Of a stretch of 54,829 nucleotides of DNA, positions 7,509 to 16,819 are shown one piece after another. Made by a program: the position numbers and the translations under genes. The stretch's first letter is position 1. Each line of letters begins with the position of its first letter. The stretch is taken from NCBI GenBank assembly GCA_934725575.1, contig CAKVCK010000024.1, positions 1-54,829 on the forward strand, given 5' to 3'. Origin of the DNA: an uncultured Bacteroidales bacterium (lineage in GTDB: Bacteria > Bacteroidota > Bacteroidia > Bacteroidales > UBA932). The notes below the pieces were generated by a model. It saw nothing but the letters and a program-made list of their open reading frames with translations, did no database searches and had not been told where the DNA came from.

Positions 7509-8776
7509 AACTGATACATAATATTGCCGTGCGTCTCGCGATGGCGCTGCTCCCTGTCATAGCTCTATGGGCGATGATCTTCTACTTCGTGATGGTAGAC
7601 GAGATCAATGACGAAGCCGATGATCTGCTGGAGGTCTATGCCGAGCAATTGATGACGAAAAAATTGTCCGGGCACGAGTTGCCGGAAGCCAATATAATGA
7701 CCGACAAGCACTTCAGCATCGCGCCGGTCACATCCTCATACGCTGCCGCACATTCCGGAATGGAATACTACGATGCCGACTTCCACATAAAGGAAACGGA
7801 CGAATGCGAACCTGCCAGATTTCTCAGGACAATATTCAAAGACAAGGACGGTGAATATTTTGAATTGACCGTCTCGACTCCGACTTTTGAGAAAGACGAT
7901 CTGACCGAAACCATTCTTTGGTGGATTCTGGCGCTATACGTAATTCTCCTGTTGACGGTCCTGATCATCGCGCTGGTTGTCCTACAAAAGAGTATGCGTC
8001 CATTTTACCAGATTCTGGACTGGCTCGGAAGCTATACTCCCGGCCATTCGCACGATCTTCCCAAGGTGACCACCAATGTCTCCGAGTTCACCCAGCTTGA
8101 GAAAACAGCGGCAGGGATGGCCGAACGCTCGGACGAGGCCTTCGAGAAGCAGAAACAATTCATCGGAAACGCCTCGCACGAACTTCAGACTCCGCTTGCC
8201 GTTCTCGGAGGACGGATAGACTGGATGCTGGACAACGACACCCTGAGCGAGGACACGATGGGAGAGCTGATCCAGATGAAACGAGACCTTGGCCACCTCT
8301 CAAGACTGAACAAGACACTACTACTGCTCACGAAAATCGACAATGGACAATTTCCCGAAATCAGCGATGTCAACATAACGAATCTGGTTGAAGGGCAAAT
8401 AAATATGTACAAGGAGATATTCGCCGGCAAAAGCATCGACTGCCGTATGGAAGCCGCCGAGGTTCCTGTCACAGCGCGGATGAACGAGATTCTCGCCTCG
8501 ATTCTGGTCACAAATCTGATCAAGAACGCGTTCACACACTGTCCGGAGGGAGGCCAGATCACCATAACGCTGACAGAGGACAACCTCACGGTGGAAAACA
8601 GCGGAGAATCCGCTTTGGACGAAGGCAAAATATTCGAGAGATTCTATCAAGGTTCAAAAAAAGAGGGATCCACAGGCCTCGGGCTGGCCTTGGCCAAGAC
8701 CATCGCTGACAGAAACGGAATGAGGCTTACATATTCATTTGCGAGCGGGAAGCATCGTTTCAGAGTGGAATTCTGA
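7505..8776 (+). CDS. Sensor histidine kinase
   Basis: This 423-residue inner-membrane kinase has two transmembrane helices (about 8-30 and 138-160) flanking a periplasmic sensor region of about 105 residues. A HAMP-like linker follows. The HisKA H-box is FIGNASHELQTPLAVLGG (His near 224), and the HATPase domain has N (LIKNAFTHC), G1 and G2 (GSTGLGLALAKTI) boxes. It phosphorylates the regulator encoded just upstream, which overlaps it by four bases. The ligand is unknown. The adjacent PepSY-like secreted proteins suggest envelope sensing, by inference. Confidence 0.93.
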   Translation: MKLIHNIAVRLAMALLPVIALWAMIFYFVMVDEINDEADDLLEVYAEQLMTKKLSGHELPEANIMTDKHFSIAPVTSSYAAAHSGMEYYDADFHIKETDECEPARFLRTIFKDKDGEYFELTVSTPTFEKDDLTETILWWILALYVILLLTVLIIALVVLQKSMRPFYQILDWLGSYTPGHSHDLPKVTTNVSEFTQLEKTAAGMAERSDEAFEKQKQFIGNASHELQTPLAVLGGRIDWMLDNDTLSEDTMGELIQMKRDLGHLSRLNKTLLLLTKIDNGQFPEISDVNITNLVEGQINMYKEIFAGKSIDCRMEAAEVPVTARMNEILASILVTNLIKNAFTHCPEGGQITITLTEDNLTVENSGESALDEGKIFERFYQGSKKEGSTGLGLALAKTIADRNGMRLTYSFASGKHRFRVEF

Positions 8777-8856
8777 TAAATTTTCTTTCCACCGTGAGGA
8801 TATTCCAGATTCAATACAGAATCATACTATAAATTCGCATCATAAAGAAATCAACT

Positions 8857-9309
8857 ATGCTGAAAAGAATTTTGATCATCATCGTCTCTCTCGTTGTCGC
8901 CGGAATCGCTGGCTATTACCTGTCGAATCTGGTCCACGACAAGGCCATCGCACCGGAAGAGCTTCCGGAGAATGTGATGACGTTCGTAAACGATCACTTT
9001 CCCGGAGACAAGATAGCGTTCTCCAAAAAGGACAGGGATTTTCTTAAAATGTCATACGAGGTCATACTGACTGATGGCACCAAACTGGAGTTCCGTCGCA
9101 ATGGAGAATGGAAGGAAGTGGACAGGCATCACGACAGGATTCCGGACGGGATCATCCCTCAGGAGGTGATCGCCAAGATCCTGGAACTTTACCCTGAGTC
9201 GTTTGTGACAAAAGCGGAGAATGACTCTCGAGATCTTGAAGTGGAACTGGACAACAGGCTTGAGTTGAAATTCGACAAACGCCACAATCTTATCGGCATA
9301 GACCGCTGA
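8857..9309 (+). CDS. PepSY-like (DUF2874) membrane-anchored protein
   Basis: This 150-residue protein has an N-terminal signal anchor (about 4-25) followed by one repeat-like pair of PepSY-like beta-lactamase-inhibitor-fold units. Its phrases YEVILTDGTKLEFRRNGEWKEVD and IPDGIIPQEVIAKILELYPES are typical of DUF2874 (PF11396-like). It lies 80 bp after the kinase gene and just before a lipoprotein of the same fold. Such proteins are often regulated by the adjacent two-component system. Their molecular function is unproven. Confidence 0.82.
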   Translation: MLKRILIIIVSLVVAGIAGYYLSNLVHDKAIAPEELPENVMTFVNDHFPGDKIAFSKKDRDFLKMSYEVILTDGTKLEFRRNGEWKEVDRHHDRIPDGIIPQEVIAKILELYPESFVTKAENDSRDLEVELDNRLELKFDKRHNLIGIDR

Positions 9310-9332
9310 CATTCACATTTTAAATTTATAGT

Positions 9333-10205
9333 ATGATGAAAAACTTGTTTATTACAGCAATGTGCATCTGCCTGATGACACTTGCAGGCTGCAATAAAGC
9401 CACCGCCGACACTGACGCGATCAACCCAAAGGCAAAGGCCACCCTGTCAGAAAAGTACCCCGAGGCCACAAATGTGAAGTGGCTTACTAAGAACGGCTAC
9501 ATCATCGCCAAATTCAACAATCCGACGACACGCTCGGCCGGCGCGGGCTACGACTTTTCCGTCTGGTTCAGCGGTGCGGGAGTGTGGTGTATGACCGAAA
9601 GCGAAATCACTTACGAAGCACTTCCTGAGGCCGTCAAAACCGCTTTCAAAGCCAGTGAATATTCCGGATGGATAATCGATGACATCGACAGGCTGGAGAG
9701 GGCCGGAATGGAGACATTCTATGTCATTGAGGTTGAGACCCGCGACGGGAACCTCGAAAAAGAAGCGGACCTTTACTTCTCAGGAACCGGAGCCCTCATC
9801 AAAGTGGTTCTCGACGAGGAGGCCGACTACGACTATGAGGATTACCTTCCTTCCGATGTCCAGTCCGGACTTGAGAACGTCATATTCGGGAAATACCCTG
9901 GAGCCAGAATCATAGATGTTGAATATGAGGACGGCGGCATAGAAGTGGAGATTGTCCACGAGAACCGAGGCAAGGACGTGTACCTCAACCAAGGCTTCGA
10001 CTGGATCCGCACGGAATGGGATGTCCGCAGATCAGAGATTCCTGCGGCCGTGACTGACAGACTCGCCACCGAATGGCCTTCCTGGAAGATCGACGACGCT
10101 GAATATGTCGAGACTCCGTCCGGCTCCTGGTACAAGATCGAGATTGAGCAAGGGGACAACGAACTCGACGTGAGAATCACCCCTGACGGGACAGTTCTCA
10201 GGTAG
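9333..10205 (+). CDS. PepSY-like (DUF2874) lipoprotein
   Basis: This 290-residue protein has a lipoprotein signal peptide (lipobox LAGC, Cys near 20) and two or three repeated PepSY-like units (about 30-110, 110-205, 205-290). The recurring pattern is LPEAVKTAFKASEY...DIDRLERAGMETFYVIEVE, then VYLNQGFDWIRTEWDVR and IPAAVTDRLATEWPSWKIDDAEYVETPSG. The two adjacent ATG codons (9333 and 9336) are equally plausible starts. It follows the single-domain PepSY-like gene by 23 bp and is probably the last gene of the two-component operon, since a terminator-like hairpin follows. Confidence 0.82.
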   Translation: MMKNLFITAMCICLMTLAGCNKATADTDAINPKAKATLSEKYPEATNVKWLTKNGYIIAKFNNPTTRSAGAGYDFSVWFSGAGVWCMTESEITYEALPEAVKTAFKASEYSGWIIDDIDRLERAGMETFYVIEVETRDGNLEKEADLYFSGTGALIKVVLDEEADYDYEDYLPSDVQSGLENVIFGKYPGARIIDVEYEDGGIEVEIVHENRGKDVYLNQGFDWIRTEWDVRRSEIPAAVTDRLATEWPSWKIDDAEYVETPSGSWYKIEIEQGDNELDVRITPDGTVLR

Positions 10206-10226
10206 CACGTGGCGTAATAACAGAAG

Positions 10227-10266
10227 TAGAGGGTGGCTCCAATTCCGGGGTCATCCTCTATTAATT
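10227..10266. terminator. Bidirectional terminator-like hairpin
   Basis: TAGAGGGTG (10227-10235) pairs with CATCCTCTA (10252-10260), with one G-U pair, between the convergent PepSY-like and DUF3109 genes. TTAATTA follows on the plus side. Confidence 0.5.
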
Positions 10267-10873
10267 ACTTGTCTGTCAGGATATTCTCGGCAGCAAAGGA
10301 GAGGGCATCATAGAAGTCCTGACCGAATACGGAGATCAGGGGATCGCGGAGGAACTGATAGACACGGATGCCTTCGCGGCAGCCTTTCTCGTAGGCATCC
10401 TTGCATATTCCCCAACGATGGAGGTTGAGGGCCTGGCCGCCGCCGGTGAGTTTGGTGACGCGGATCGGGTAGAGCCAACAGGACTGGGGCTTGCGGAACT
10501 TGCACTCACCTTGGAAGAAGCACCTTTCGATGGAGCAGAAGCAGTTGCCGGCCTCATCGAAAGTTGTGTAGGCGCACTCCTCGGTCTGATCCACGACAGG
10601 GGTCACGATGTCCCCGTCACGGTCGATGGAGAAAAATCCTTCCTTGTCGATCTGCGCGCGGCCCTGCGGCCTCATCAGCTTTGAATATATGGGGTAATTC
10701 TCCTCCAAAGGCTCCAGCTCGGACTCCTCAAGTGGAGCCCCGCTGTCCCCTATTATGCAGCAACATCCCTTGCAGACAGCATAGTCACAGGCGAAATATT
10801 CAGTGACAACATCCTCTGACACAAGGACATCGCCGATTTGGATTATTGTTCCGAACTTATTGTTTGACGACAT
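10265..10873 (-). CDS. DUF3109-family cysteine-rich protein
   Basis: This protein of about 202 residues starts at the ATG at 10873; an in-frame TTG lies at 10879. Its cysteine motifs are CDYAVCKGCCCIIGDSGAPL, ECAYT, CFCSIERCFFQGEC and CWLYPIRV. These match DUF3109, a family related to the YkgJ/zinc- or iron-sulfur-binding cysteine-rich proteins of Bacteroidota. It is cytosolic. Its ATG lies 17 bp inside the end of the upstream M16-like gene, which points to coupling. The function is unknown, and metal binding is inferred from the cysteines. Confidence 0.85.
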   Translation of the reverse strand: MSSNNKFGTIIQIGDVLVSEDVVTEYFACDYAVCKGCCCIIGDSGAPLEESELEPLEENYPIYSKLMRPQGRAQIDKEGFFSIDRDGDIVTPVVDQTEECAYTTFDEAGNCFCSIERCFFQGECKFRKPQSCWLYPIRVTKLTGGGQALNLHRWGICKDAYEKGCREGIRVYQFLRDPLISVFGQDFYDALSFAAENILTDK

Positions 10874-13385
10874 ATTCAATTCTCATTCCTTCGGACAGAG
10901 CTCCGAAAATTTCCTTTACCTTGTCGGCGGAGACACTGCCGATTCTGTTGTTATAGCCGGTCAGCACGTCCTTTCCGCCGGAATAGCGCATCAGGACGGC
11001 GTCCACATAATTCTTCGGATCCGCAAGATAGGTCGAGTAGCCATTGGTCAGCAGGGACTTGCAGGAAGCGAGCTCCGCGGCGTTGACCGGATTGGAAAGC
11101 ACGTTTTCAATCACCTTGCGGGCCTCCACAAGAGTCCTCATCGGCTGGTCAGAACCACTCTTCACACCATAAGGAAGTCCGGATTCCGGAACAGGAGTGC
11201 AGGTGAATATCAATTCCAGAGCCTCCTGAGGCCAAATGCTGAAGCGGTCTGCCATCCTGACACTGAACCCGTGCTCGGCCATCACACCGGTAAGTCTGCG
11301 CTGAAGGGCAAGGCTTGCGACCTTGAAGGCCATATAGTTTTCCGTTGTGAACGGCTCGGCGCAGGCCAAGGCAAGACTGATCTCCACAGGAGTTCCGATG
11401 CGGGAATATGTCGTGGCACCAGTGCGCAGCTTGTACGGGATGAACTGGCGGACAGAGGACGACTTGCTGACCCTGAATCCACCAAGATATTGACACATAA
11501 TCTTTTGCACAGATTCGACCGGCATATCGCCTACAATCACGAAGACTCCGTCGTTGGACTTTACGAACTGGCTCTCGAAGAAATTCTGTGCATCCTGCAT
11601 TGTCATATCCACCAGACCGGACGGAGTCTTGACAGCGGAATAGTTGTAGTCCGGGTACATCAGGCTGTCCAGATAGGCTGGCTTCAGCGAAGCTGATTCC
11701 ATCTTTCTCCACGACTCGAACGCCGGTACGGAGGCTTTTCGATGGTTCGCCACGGAGAGTAAGGATTTGAGAACCAATGTCAGCCTGTTGGACGGAGCCG
11801 AACCGGACAGTCTCAGATCCGATGCCGAGACTTCGCAGTCCATCTCAACGCCTTCAGCCTTAAGACTTTTACGAAAATCACGTCCTGGCATTCCGGAGAT
11901 GTAGCACAGCCCGAGCATATCGGAGAAAAAAGCCCCCTCGCCACGCCGCAGACCTCTTACCGTTGAATATCCTCCCTTGATCATCAAGGAATAGCTGAAC
12001 CGTCCCTTGGTGTCCATCTTCTTGTAAATCACCTTCATTCCATTGGAGAATGTCCACATATCCCCTCCGGAGACAGGTTCGGTGACCGTTGATTTGATCT
12101 TGACCTTGTTCTTTTCGTTCCAGAAATCAGTAGTGTCCCGCTGGCTGGTCTTCCACCGGAAAACCGGCTTGTCCAGCAGAGCGACACCGTTCCAGGCGGC
12201 CTTGAACAGAACCGGCCACTGCCATTCGTCATATTGCCCGTCGTCACCAGTCCAAACCACACTACAATTGTCCATATTCCCCAAAAGGGCAGAGACATAA
12301 CCGTTGAACAACTCCACTTCAGCCTTCGGGGACATATTCCTGGAAGAGAAGAAACGGGCTTTGGTGGCCGGGGTGGCCAGATCGGCCCCATATAGGTACG
12401 AAGAGACGCATTGGCAGACAAGGGCATCGTTCGTCTGCGGCTTTAGGAAACCATTGAGCACAGAGTTCCGGGCGACCTTATATTCCTCAATTCCAATGCC
12501 TTTTGCACAGATTTCGGAGAGGGTCGAGGCCACAGCCATCGTGGAAGGCATCAGCAAGGAGCCGGCTGATCTCACGCTCACTCTGAAATGTTCGTCTCCC
12601 GGACTGTCGGCGCTGCCCTCGTTGGTGACGCTGACGCTCCGCACGGGGATCCCCCTTGATTCAAAGGCCTCGCGAAGCCTACCGACCACGACTTCCCTCA
12701 AGGAACCAGAGAAAAGCTCCGATATGAACGGCTGGATCGTGTTCATCTGGTCATCCGGTGTCCTCGGCGAGCGGAAATCCACTGTCACTGAAGTCCGGTC
12801 AGACGGAATGAATGAATATTCAGTCGAAGCGGAAGGGCTCCAGACATATTCCTTTTTCTTGTAGGCGGGGCTGCGGGACGGCACCATCAGGGCGAAGACG
12901 TTCATCCGCTCGATGATGGCCGCCGGCTTGATGTCGCCCGCTATGATGATCGAATGCTGGCGAGGCTGTGCCGCGATGAGGTCGAAAAGCATCAGCAGCG
13001 TGGTGTCCGACGCGGCCTGGTCAAAGACAGGCACATCATCGAATCTGAATATGGTCGCATCCTCCCTGTAAGAGACATACCCTTCAGGGCGGCAGCCTAT
13101 TCCCTTGCGGGACAGGAACTTATAAGGAATCGTCTTATTGAAGTGAGGAAGGGATGAGAGTTCCTTTCTCGCCGATAAAGTGTCGCACGCGCCCTTGCGC
13201 ACAAGGGCGAAATCAGCGACTCCCTTCATTGAAGGATTAGTCACCAGATAGTATGAGATTCCGTTGGCGAGACTGCCGGTCGTGACCGCTCCGTCCTTCT
13301 GAAGAACGGGCAGATTCTGCGCTGGCATCATTATTGAGAAACCAAGCAGCGCAAAACACAAGATTGATTTGATAAAGCAACGCAT
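10857..13385 (-). CDS. M16-like peptidase with degenerate active site
   Basis: This 842-residue secreted protein starts at the ATG at 13385 (MRCFIKSILCFALLGFS..., signal peptide). The longer frame crosses the promoter and is not used. The order of M16 repeats is visible: an N-terminal unit beginning TGSLANGISYYLV, an internal M16_C-like unit, a second N-terminal-like unit (TFSNGMKVIYKKMDTKGRFSYSLMIKGGYS) and a final C-terminal unit. The zinc motif HxxEH expected after the first strand is absent; the corresponding region reads ELSSLPHFNKTIPYKF. The protein is therefore probably a non-catalytic partner, as is known for one subunit of M16B heterodimers. No active M16 partner gene is seen in the window. 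Confidence 0.82.
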   Translation of the reverse strand: MRCFIKSILCFALLGFSIMMPAQNLPVLQKDGAVTTGSLANGISYYLVTNPSMKGVADFALVRKGACDTLSARKELSSLPHFNKTIPYKFLSRKGIGCRPEGYVSYREDATIFRFDDVPVFDQAASDTTLLMLFDLIAAQPRQHSIIIAGDIKPAAIIERMNVFALMVPSRSPAYKKKEYVWSPSASTEYSFIPSDRTSVTVDFRSPRTPDDQMNTIQPFISELFSGSLREVVVGRLREAFESRGIPVRSVSVTNEGSADSPGDEHFRVSVRSAGSLLMPSTMAVASTLSEICAKGIGIEEYKVARNSVLNGFLKPQTNDALVCQCVSSYLYGADLATPATKARFFSSRNMSPKAEVELFNGYVSALLGNMDNCSVVWTGDDGQYDEWQWPVLFKAAWNGVALLDKPVFRWKTSQRDTTDFWNEKNKVKIKSTVTEPVSGGDMWTFSNGMKVIYKKMDTKGRFSYSLMIKGGYSTVRGLRRGEGAFFSDMLGLCYISGMPGRDFRKSLKAEGVEMDCEVSASDLRLSGSAPSNRLTLVLKSLLSVANHRKASVPAFESWRKMESASLKPAYLDSLMYPDYNYSAVKTPSGLVDMTMQDAQNFFESQFVKSNDGVFVIVGDMPVESVQKIMCQYLGGFRVSKSSSVRQFIPYKLRTGATTYSRIGTPVEISLALACAEPFTTENYMAFKVASLALQRRLTGVMAEHGFSVRMADRFSIWPQEALELIFTCTPVPESGLPYGVKSGSDQPMRTLVEARKVIENVLSNPVNAAELASCKSLLTNGYSTYLADPKNYVDAVLMRYSGGKDVLTGYNNRIGSVSADKVKEIFGALSEGMRIEYVVKQ

Positions 13386-13407
13386 TACTGACACCTCCCG
13401 TTTAGGA

Positions 13408-13415
13408 CAAAAATA
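13408..13415 (-). promoter_or_regulatory. TAnnTTTG promoter of the M16-like gene
   Basis: On the minus strand this reads TATTTTTG, 23 bases before the ATG at 13385. An RBS-like GGGAGG lies between promoter and start. It fixes the start at 13385. Confidence 0.6.
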
Positions 13416-13447
13416 GCCAATAATGTGCAATTGACACAAATTTTTAT

Positions 13448-13455
13448 TACATTTG
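13448..13455 (+). promoter_or_regulatory. TAnnTTTG promoter of the TPR gene
   Basis: TACATTTG fits the -7 consensus and gives a leader of about 40 bases before the ATG at 13503. It is divergent from the M16-like gene promoter 33 bases away. Confidence 0.6.
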
Positions 13456-13502
13456 TGGTTATTGCGATTATGATGAATATAGTTAAACATAATTTTAATA
13501 CG

Positions 13503-14438
13503 ATGAAAAAGTTTATTCTCGCAATCGCTGCCGCGTTTATGGCAGCAAGTATGGCCTCCGCTCAGGATATGGCCCAGGCTACTGAGCTCTACAATAATGG
13601 AGCCACAGCCATCTCAATGAAGAATTGGACTGAAGCCCTCGACTGCTTCCAGAAAGCTCTCGAAATGGGTAAGACTATAGGCGCTGACGCCGATGAGCTC
13701 GTGGCAAACTGCAAGAACGCCATCCCTAGCGTCTCCCTTGAGATCGCGAAGGACCTGATCAAGGATGAAAAGTACGATGAGGCCGCAGTCAAACTCGACG
13801 AGGTAGCGAAGATCGCCACTGAATATGAGAACGCCGAGGTTGCCGAGAAAGCCAACGAACTCGTTCCTCAGATGTGGATGCAGAAGGGTGTCAACGCCCT
13901 CAAGATTAAGGATTTCGCCACCGCCGCCGATGGTTTCGCGAAGTCTTACGCCGCCGACACCACCGCCGGAAAGACAGCCCTCTACCTCGGACAGGCTCTC
14001 GGAGCCCAGGGCAAGACCGATGAGGCCATCGAGGCTTTCAGGCATGCCGCATGGAACGGTGAGGAGGCCGAGGCCAAGGAGCAGGTTTCCAACATCTATG
14101 TAAAGCAGGCCAACGCCGCTTTCAAGGGAAACAAGCTCGCTGACGCTGTAAAGGCCGCCGAGAAGGCCAACGAATATACTGAGAACGCCACCGCTTATCT
14201 CATCGCCGGCCAGGCTTCCCAGAAACTCAGCAAGAACGCTGACGCGATCAAGTACTTCGAGAAATATCTTGAGGTTAAACCAGACGCGAAGAACGCTCCG
14301 GCCATCACCTTTACCGTTGCCGCTCTCTACCAGGGAGCGAAGAACAACGCCAAGGCTCTTGAGTTCTACAAGAAGGTTCAGGACGATCCTAAGTTCGGCG
14401 CACAGGCCAAGCAGATGATCGCTTCCCTCAGCAAGTAA
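13503..14438 (+). CDS. Secreted tetratricopeptide repeat protein
   Basis: This protein of about 311 residues has a signal peptide (MKKFILAIAAAFMAASMASAQ) and then TPR helices throughout. Examples are MAQATELYNNGATAISMKNWTEALDCFQKALEMG, WMQKGVNALKIKDFATAADGFAKSYAAD and ATAYLIAGQASQKLSKNADAIKYFEKYLEVKPD. Lysine/alanine-rich composition and strong codon bias suggest good expression. It is exported to the periplasm, where it probably acts as a protein-protein scaffold. The ATG at 13503 is chosen because the longer frame starts upstream of the promoter. A paired palindromic element follows its stop. Confidence 0.85.
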   Translation: MKKFILAIAAAFMAASMASAQDMAQATELYNNGATAISMKNWTEALDCFQKALEMGKTIGADADELVANCKNAIPSVSLEIAKDLIKDEKYDEAAVKLDEVAKIATEYENAEVAEKANELVPQMWMQKGVNALKIKDFATAADGFAKSYAADTTAGKTALYLGQALGAQGKTDEAIEAFRHAAWNGEEAEAKEQVSNIYVKQANAAFKGNKLADAVKAAEKANEYTENATAYLIAGQASQKLSKNADAIKYFEKYLEVKPDAKNAPAITFTVAALYQGAKNNAKALEFYKKVQDDPKFGAQAKQMIASLSK

Positions 14439-14449
14439 TTTTTTGGAAG

Positions 14450-14510
14450 TTCCCTATCCACCGCTTGCGGTGGAAGAAAGTCCCTCCCCCGAGGGGAGGG
14501 ATTTAGGGAA
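14450..14510. repeat. Composite palindromic element (three-way junction)
   Basis: TTCCCTA (14450-14456) pairs with TAGGGAA (14504-14510) around two perfect hairpins: CCACCGC/GCGGTGG (14458-14473) and TCCCTCCCC/GGGGAGGGA (14481-14501). It lies just after the TPR gene and may end its transcript. The closed cloverleaf form resembles a REP-type mobile palindrome more than a simple terminator. Confidence 0.6.
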
Positions 14511-14590
14511 GGGGTAACGTGAAGGGAAGTTCGAGATGGGCAACCATCTTGCAACGTGGGATGTCCCTATAATTAATTTCAGCGAGGGAA

Positions 14591-16747
14591 ATGCCTGATT
14601 ATCTCGAACTTCTTGCTCCGGCAAGAAACGCTGACATCGGCATCGCGGCTATCGACTGCGGTGCCGATGCCGTGTATATCGCCGGGCCTGCGTTCGGGGC
14701 GCGCCAAGCCGCCGGAAACTCGATGGAGGACATCCGGAGGCTCACCGAATATGCCCACAGATTCGGAGCGCGCATATTCCTGACACTCAACACGATTCTT
14801 TTTGACAACGAGCTTGCGGAGGCGGAAAGGCTGCTTGCCGGGGCGAAGGACGCGGGAGTGGACGCCATCATCGCGCAGGACTTTGCGGTCTGGGAACTGA
14901 CCGACCTGCCGGTCCACGCATCGACACAATGCGCGATAAGGACTCCGGAAAAGGCACGGCTTTACGAGGGCATCGGAGCCTCACGGCTTGTTCTTGAACG
15001 GGAGATGTCTCTGGATCAAATCCGCGCGATAAGGTCATCCGTGGATTGCGAGCTGGAGTTCTTCGTGCACGGAGCTCTGTGCGTCTGCTATAGTGGTCAA
15101 TGCTATATGTCCGAGCGGATTGCCGGGCGGAGCGCCAACCGAGGGGAATGTATCCAGGCGTGCCGGTCGCTATACGACCTCGTGGACGAGGCCGGGAACG
15201 TACTTGTACGGAACAAAGCCTTGCTGTCACTGAAGGACTACAACCTCAAGGACAGGCTGACGGACCTTGCGGAGGCGGGAATATGCTCGTTCAAGATCGA
15301 GGGAAGGTTGAAGAACATCTCCTACGTGCGGAATGTCGTCCGGGCATATTCTTTGGCATTGGATGAATTGGTCGCAGCGGATTCTGGGAAGTACCGCAGG
15401 GTTTCGTTCGGGCGGTCGGAAGGAGGGTTCACGCCTGATCTTGGCAAGACTTTCAACCGAGGGTACACGCAATTGTTTCTTGACGGGAAACGGTCAGGGA
15501 ACTGGTCCTCGATGGATGCGCCGAAATCAATCGGGGAGGAGGTCGGGACGGTGGTTTCCATCAGTCCGATGCGCCAGAACTTTTCCAACGGAAAGAGGCC
15601 GAGCGAGGAGTATGTCACGATAACTGTGCGGATGAAAAATCCGGATGACAGGCTTCAGAACGGAGACGGATTCTCTTTCCTCTCCAAAGGCCGTGGGGAG
15701 ATTGTCGGTTTCCGTGGCGATGTCTGTCAAGGGAACCGGATAACGTGCAGGAATGTCACTGGTCTCTACCCCGGTACAAGACTATACAGGAATCTCAGCA
15801 ATGCATTCGAGAAGGAGCTTGAGTCCAACCTGCCTGTCAGGACGATTCCGGTGGCGGTTGACATCTCGGTACGAATTTCTGACCCAAGGGTCACTTCGAC
15901 AGGTTCTGTGACCGAAGACGCACGATCGCTGAGCCTGCCGAAGCTGCTGAATAAAGATCACCAACCATCAAATCGACCGAGAAAACCGACATATTCACTG
16001 AAAATCAATGCGGTAAGTCAGGACGGGAGGAGCGTTGAACTGGAACGTGAAGCAGGAGAAAACGCCGCGGAGAACGCCGAAAGGATGCGCGGAATATTCG
16101 CCACCCAAATATCAAAGGCCACGGGAATATATTCATTCACCCTCCGCTCGCTTGAAGTGGAGACTCCGGACGGCTCACTGCCGTTCCTTCCGGCATCAGC
16201 CCTCAACGCCATCAGACGGGATCTCGCCGCCACTCTGGAAGATATGCCTTGCAAGACGGTTCCACTGCCTACAGGCCAAGCGGTCAACGCCACGGGAATC
16301 GTCAAAGTCCTTGACAACCGGAAAAACGCCATAGATGCTCCTGCTTATCTGGGCAAATGTCAAAGCCAGAAGCCGATTCTTTCTCAAGTTTTGGATATTC
16401 AAGAAACGGCATCGGACGGCATCCACCTTTCGTACAAGGCCAACATCGCGAACCACGTCGCCCGTGAGACCTACCAGTCGCTTGGAGCCACTCAGACCGA
16501 TGACGCTTTCGAGATTTCACACCGCCCAGATGCCGAACTGATGCGTACAAAGTACTGCATCCGTTATGAGCTCGGTCTCTGCCCGGTACATCAGCAAGCC
16601 GGCAGGCAGCAAGGCAAGGGCAACGCCAATTTGCACGGCCTGACGACAACCGCCAACCTAAAAAACCTTTCTCTGATCAACAACAGCAAACGCTACCGCC
16701 TCGCCTTTGACTGCGCCAACTGTGAGATGATCGTTCGCCAAGGGTGA
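14591..16747 (+). CDS. U32-family peptidase-like protein (RlhA/TrhP relatives)
   Basis: This 718-residue protein has the N-terminal U32 TIM-barrel signature (YLELLAPARNADIGIAAIDCGADAVYIAG, near 4-32). The family hallmark follows at about 155-225: ELEFFVHGALCVCYSGQCYMSERIAGRSANRGECIQACR, with cysteines likely to bind an iron-sulfur cluster, then FKIEGRLK. Long C-terminal regions, DUF3656-like, follow. Relatives RlhA and TrhP hydroxylate 23S rRNA and tRNA; this one is closest in size to RlhA-type proteins but cannot be assigned by eye. A dispersed repeat is inserted in frame near codon 435 (VTSTGSVTEDA). It is transcribed alone, after the palindromic element at 14450. Confidence 0.88.
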   Translation: MPDYLELLAPARNADIGIAAIDCGADAVYIAGPAFGARQAAGNSMEDIRRLTEYAHRFGARIFLTLNTILFDNELAEAERLLAGAKDAGVDAIIAQDFAVWELTDLPVHASTQCAIRTPEKARLYEGIGASRLVLEREMSLDQIRAIRSSVDCELEFFVHGALCVCYSGQCYMSERIAGRSANRGECIQACRSLYDLVDEAGNVLVRNKALLSLKDYNLKDRLTDLAEAGICSFKIEGRLKNISYVRNVVRAYSLALDELVAADSGKYRRVSFGRSEGGFTPDLGKTFNRGYTQLFLDGKRSGNWSSMDAPKSIGEEVGTVVSISPMRQNFSNGKRPSEEYVTITVRMKNPDDRLQNGDGFSFLSKGRGEIVGFRGDVCQGNRITCRNVTGLYPGTRLYRNLSNAFEKELESNLPVRTIPVAVDISVRISDPRVTSTGSVTEDARSLSLPKLLNKDHQPSNRPRKPTYSLKINAVSQDGRSVELEREAGENAAENAERMRGIFATQISKATGIYSFTLRSLEVETPDGSLPFLPASALNAIRRDLAATLEDMPCKTVPLPTGQAVNATGIVKVLDNRKNAIDAPAYLGKCQSQKPILSQVLDIQETASDGIHLSYKANIANHVARETYQSLGATQTDDAFEISHRPDAELMRTKYCIRYELGLCPVHQQAGRQQGKGNANLHGLTTTANLKNLSLINNSKRYRLAFDCANCEMIVRQG
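15892..15914. repeat. Dispersed repeat copy inside the U32 gene
   Basis: CAC followed by TTCGACAGGTTCTGTGACCG differs at only a few positions from the copies in hemW and at 49331-49353. It encodes TSTGSVTE in the U32 protein. Confidence 0.65.
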
Positions 16748-16819
16748 GATATTCCCGCCACGTCCGGCATCGCACGCCTCCCGGAATATTCATTTAACGT
16801 CAGCCACATTTAACTGCCA

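Noticed and set aside
10803..11696. Plus-strand open frame (297 codons) opposite the M16-like gene
   Set aside because: Antisense shadow without signal or domain; the minus-strand protein has a signal peptide and M16 repeats.
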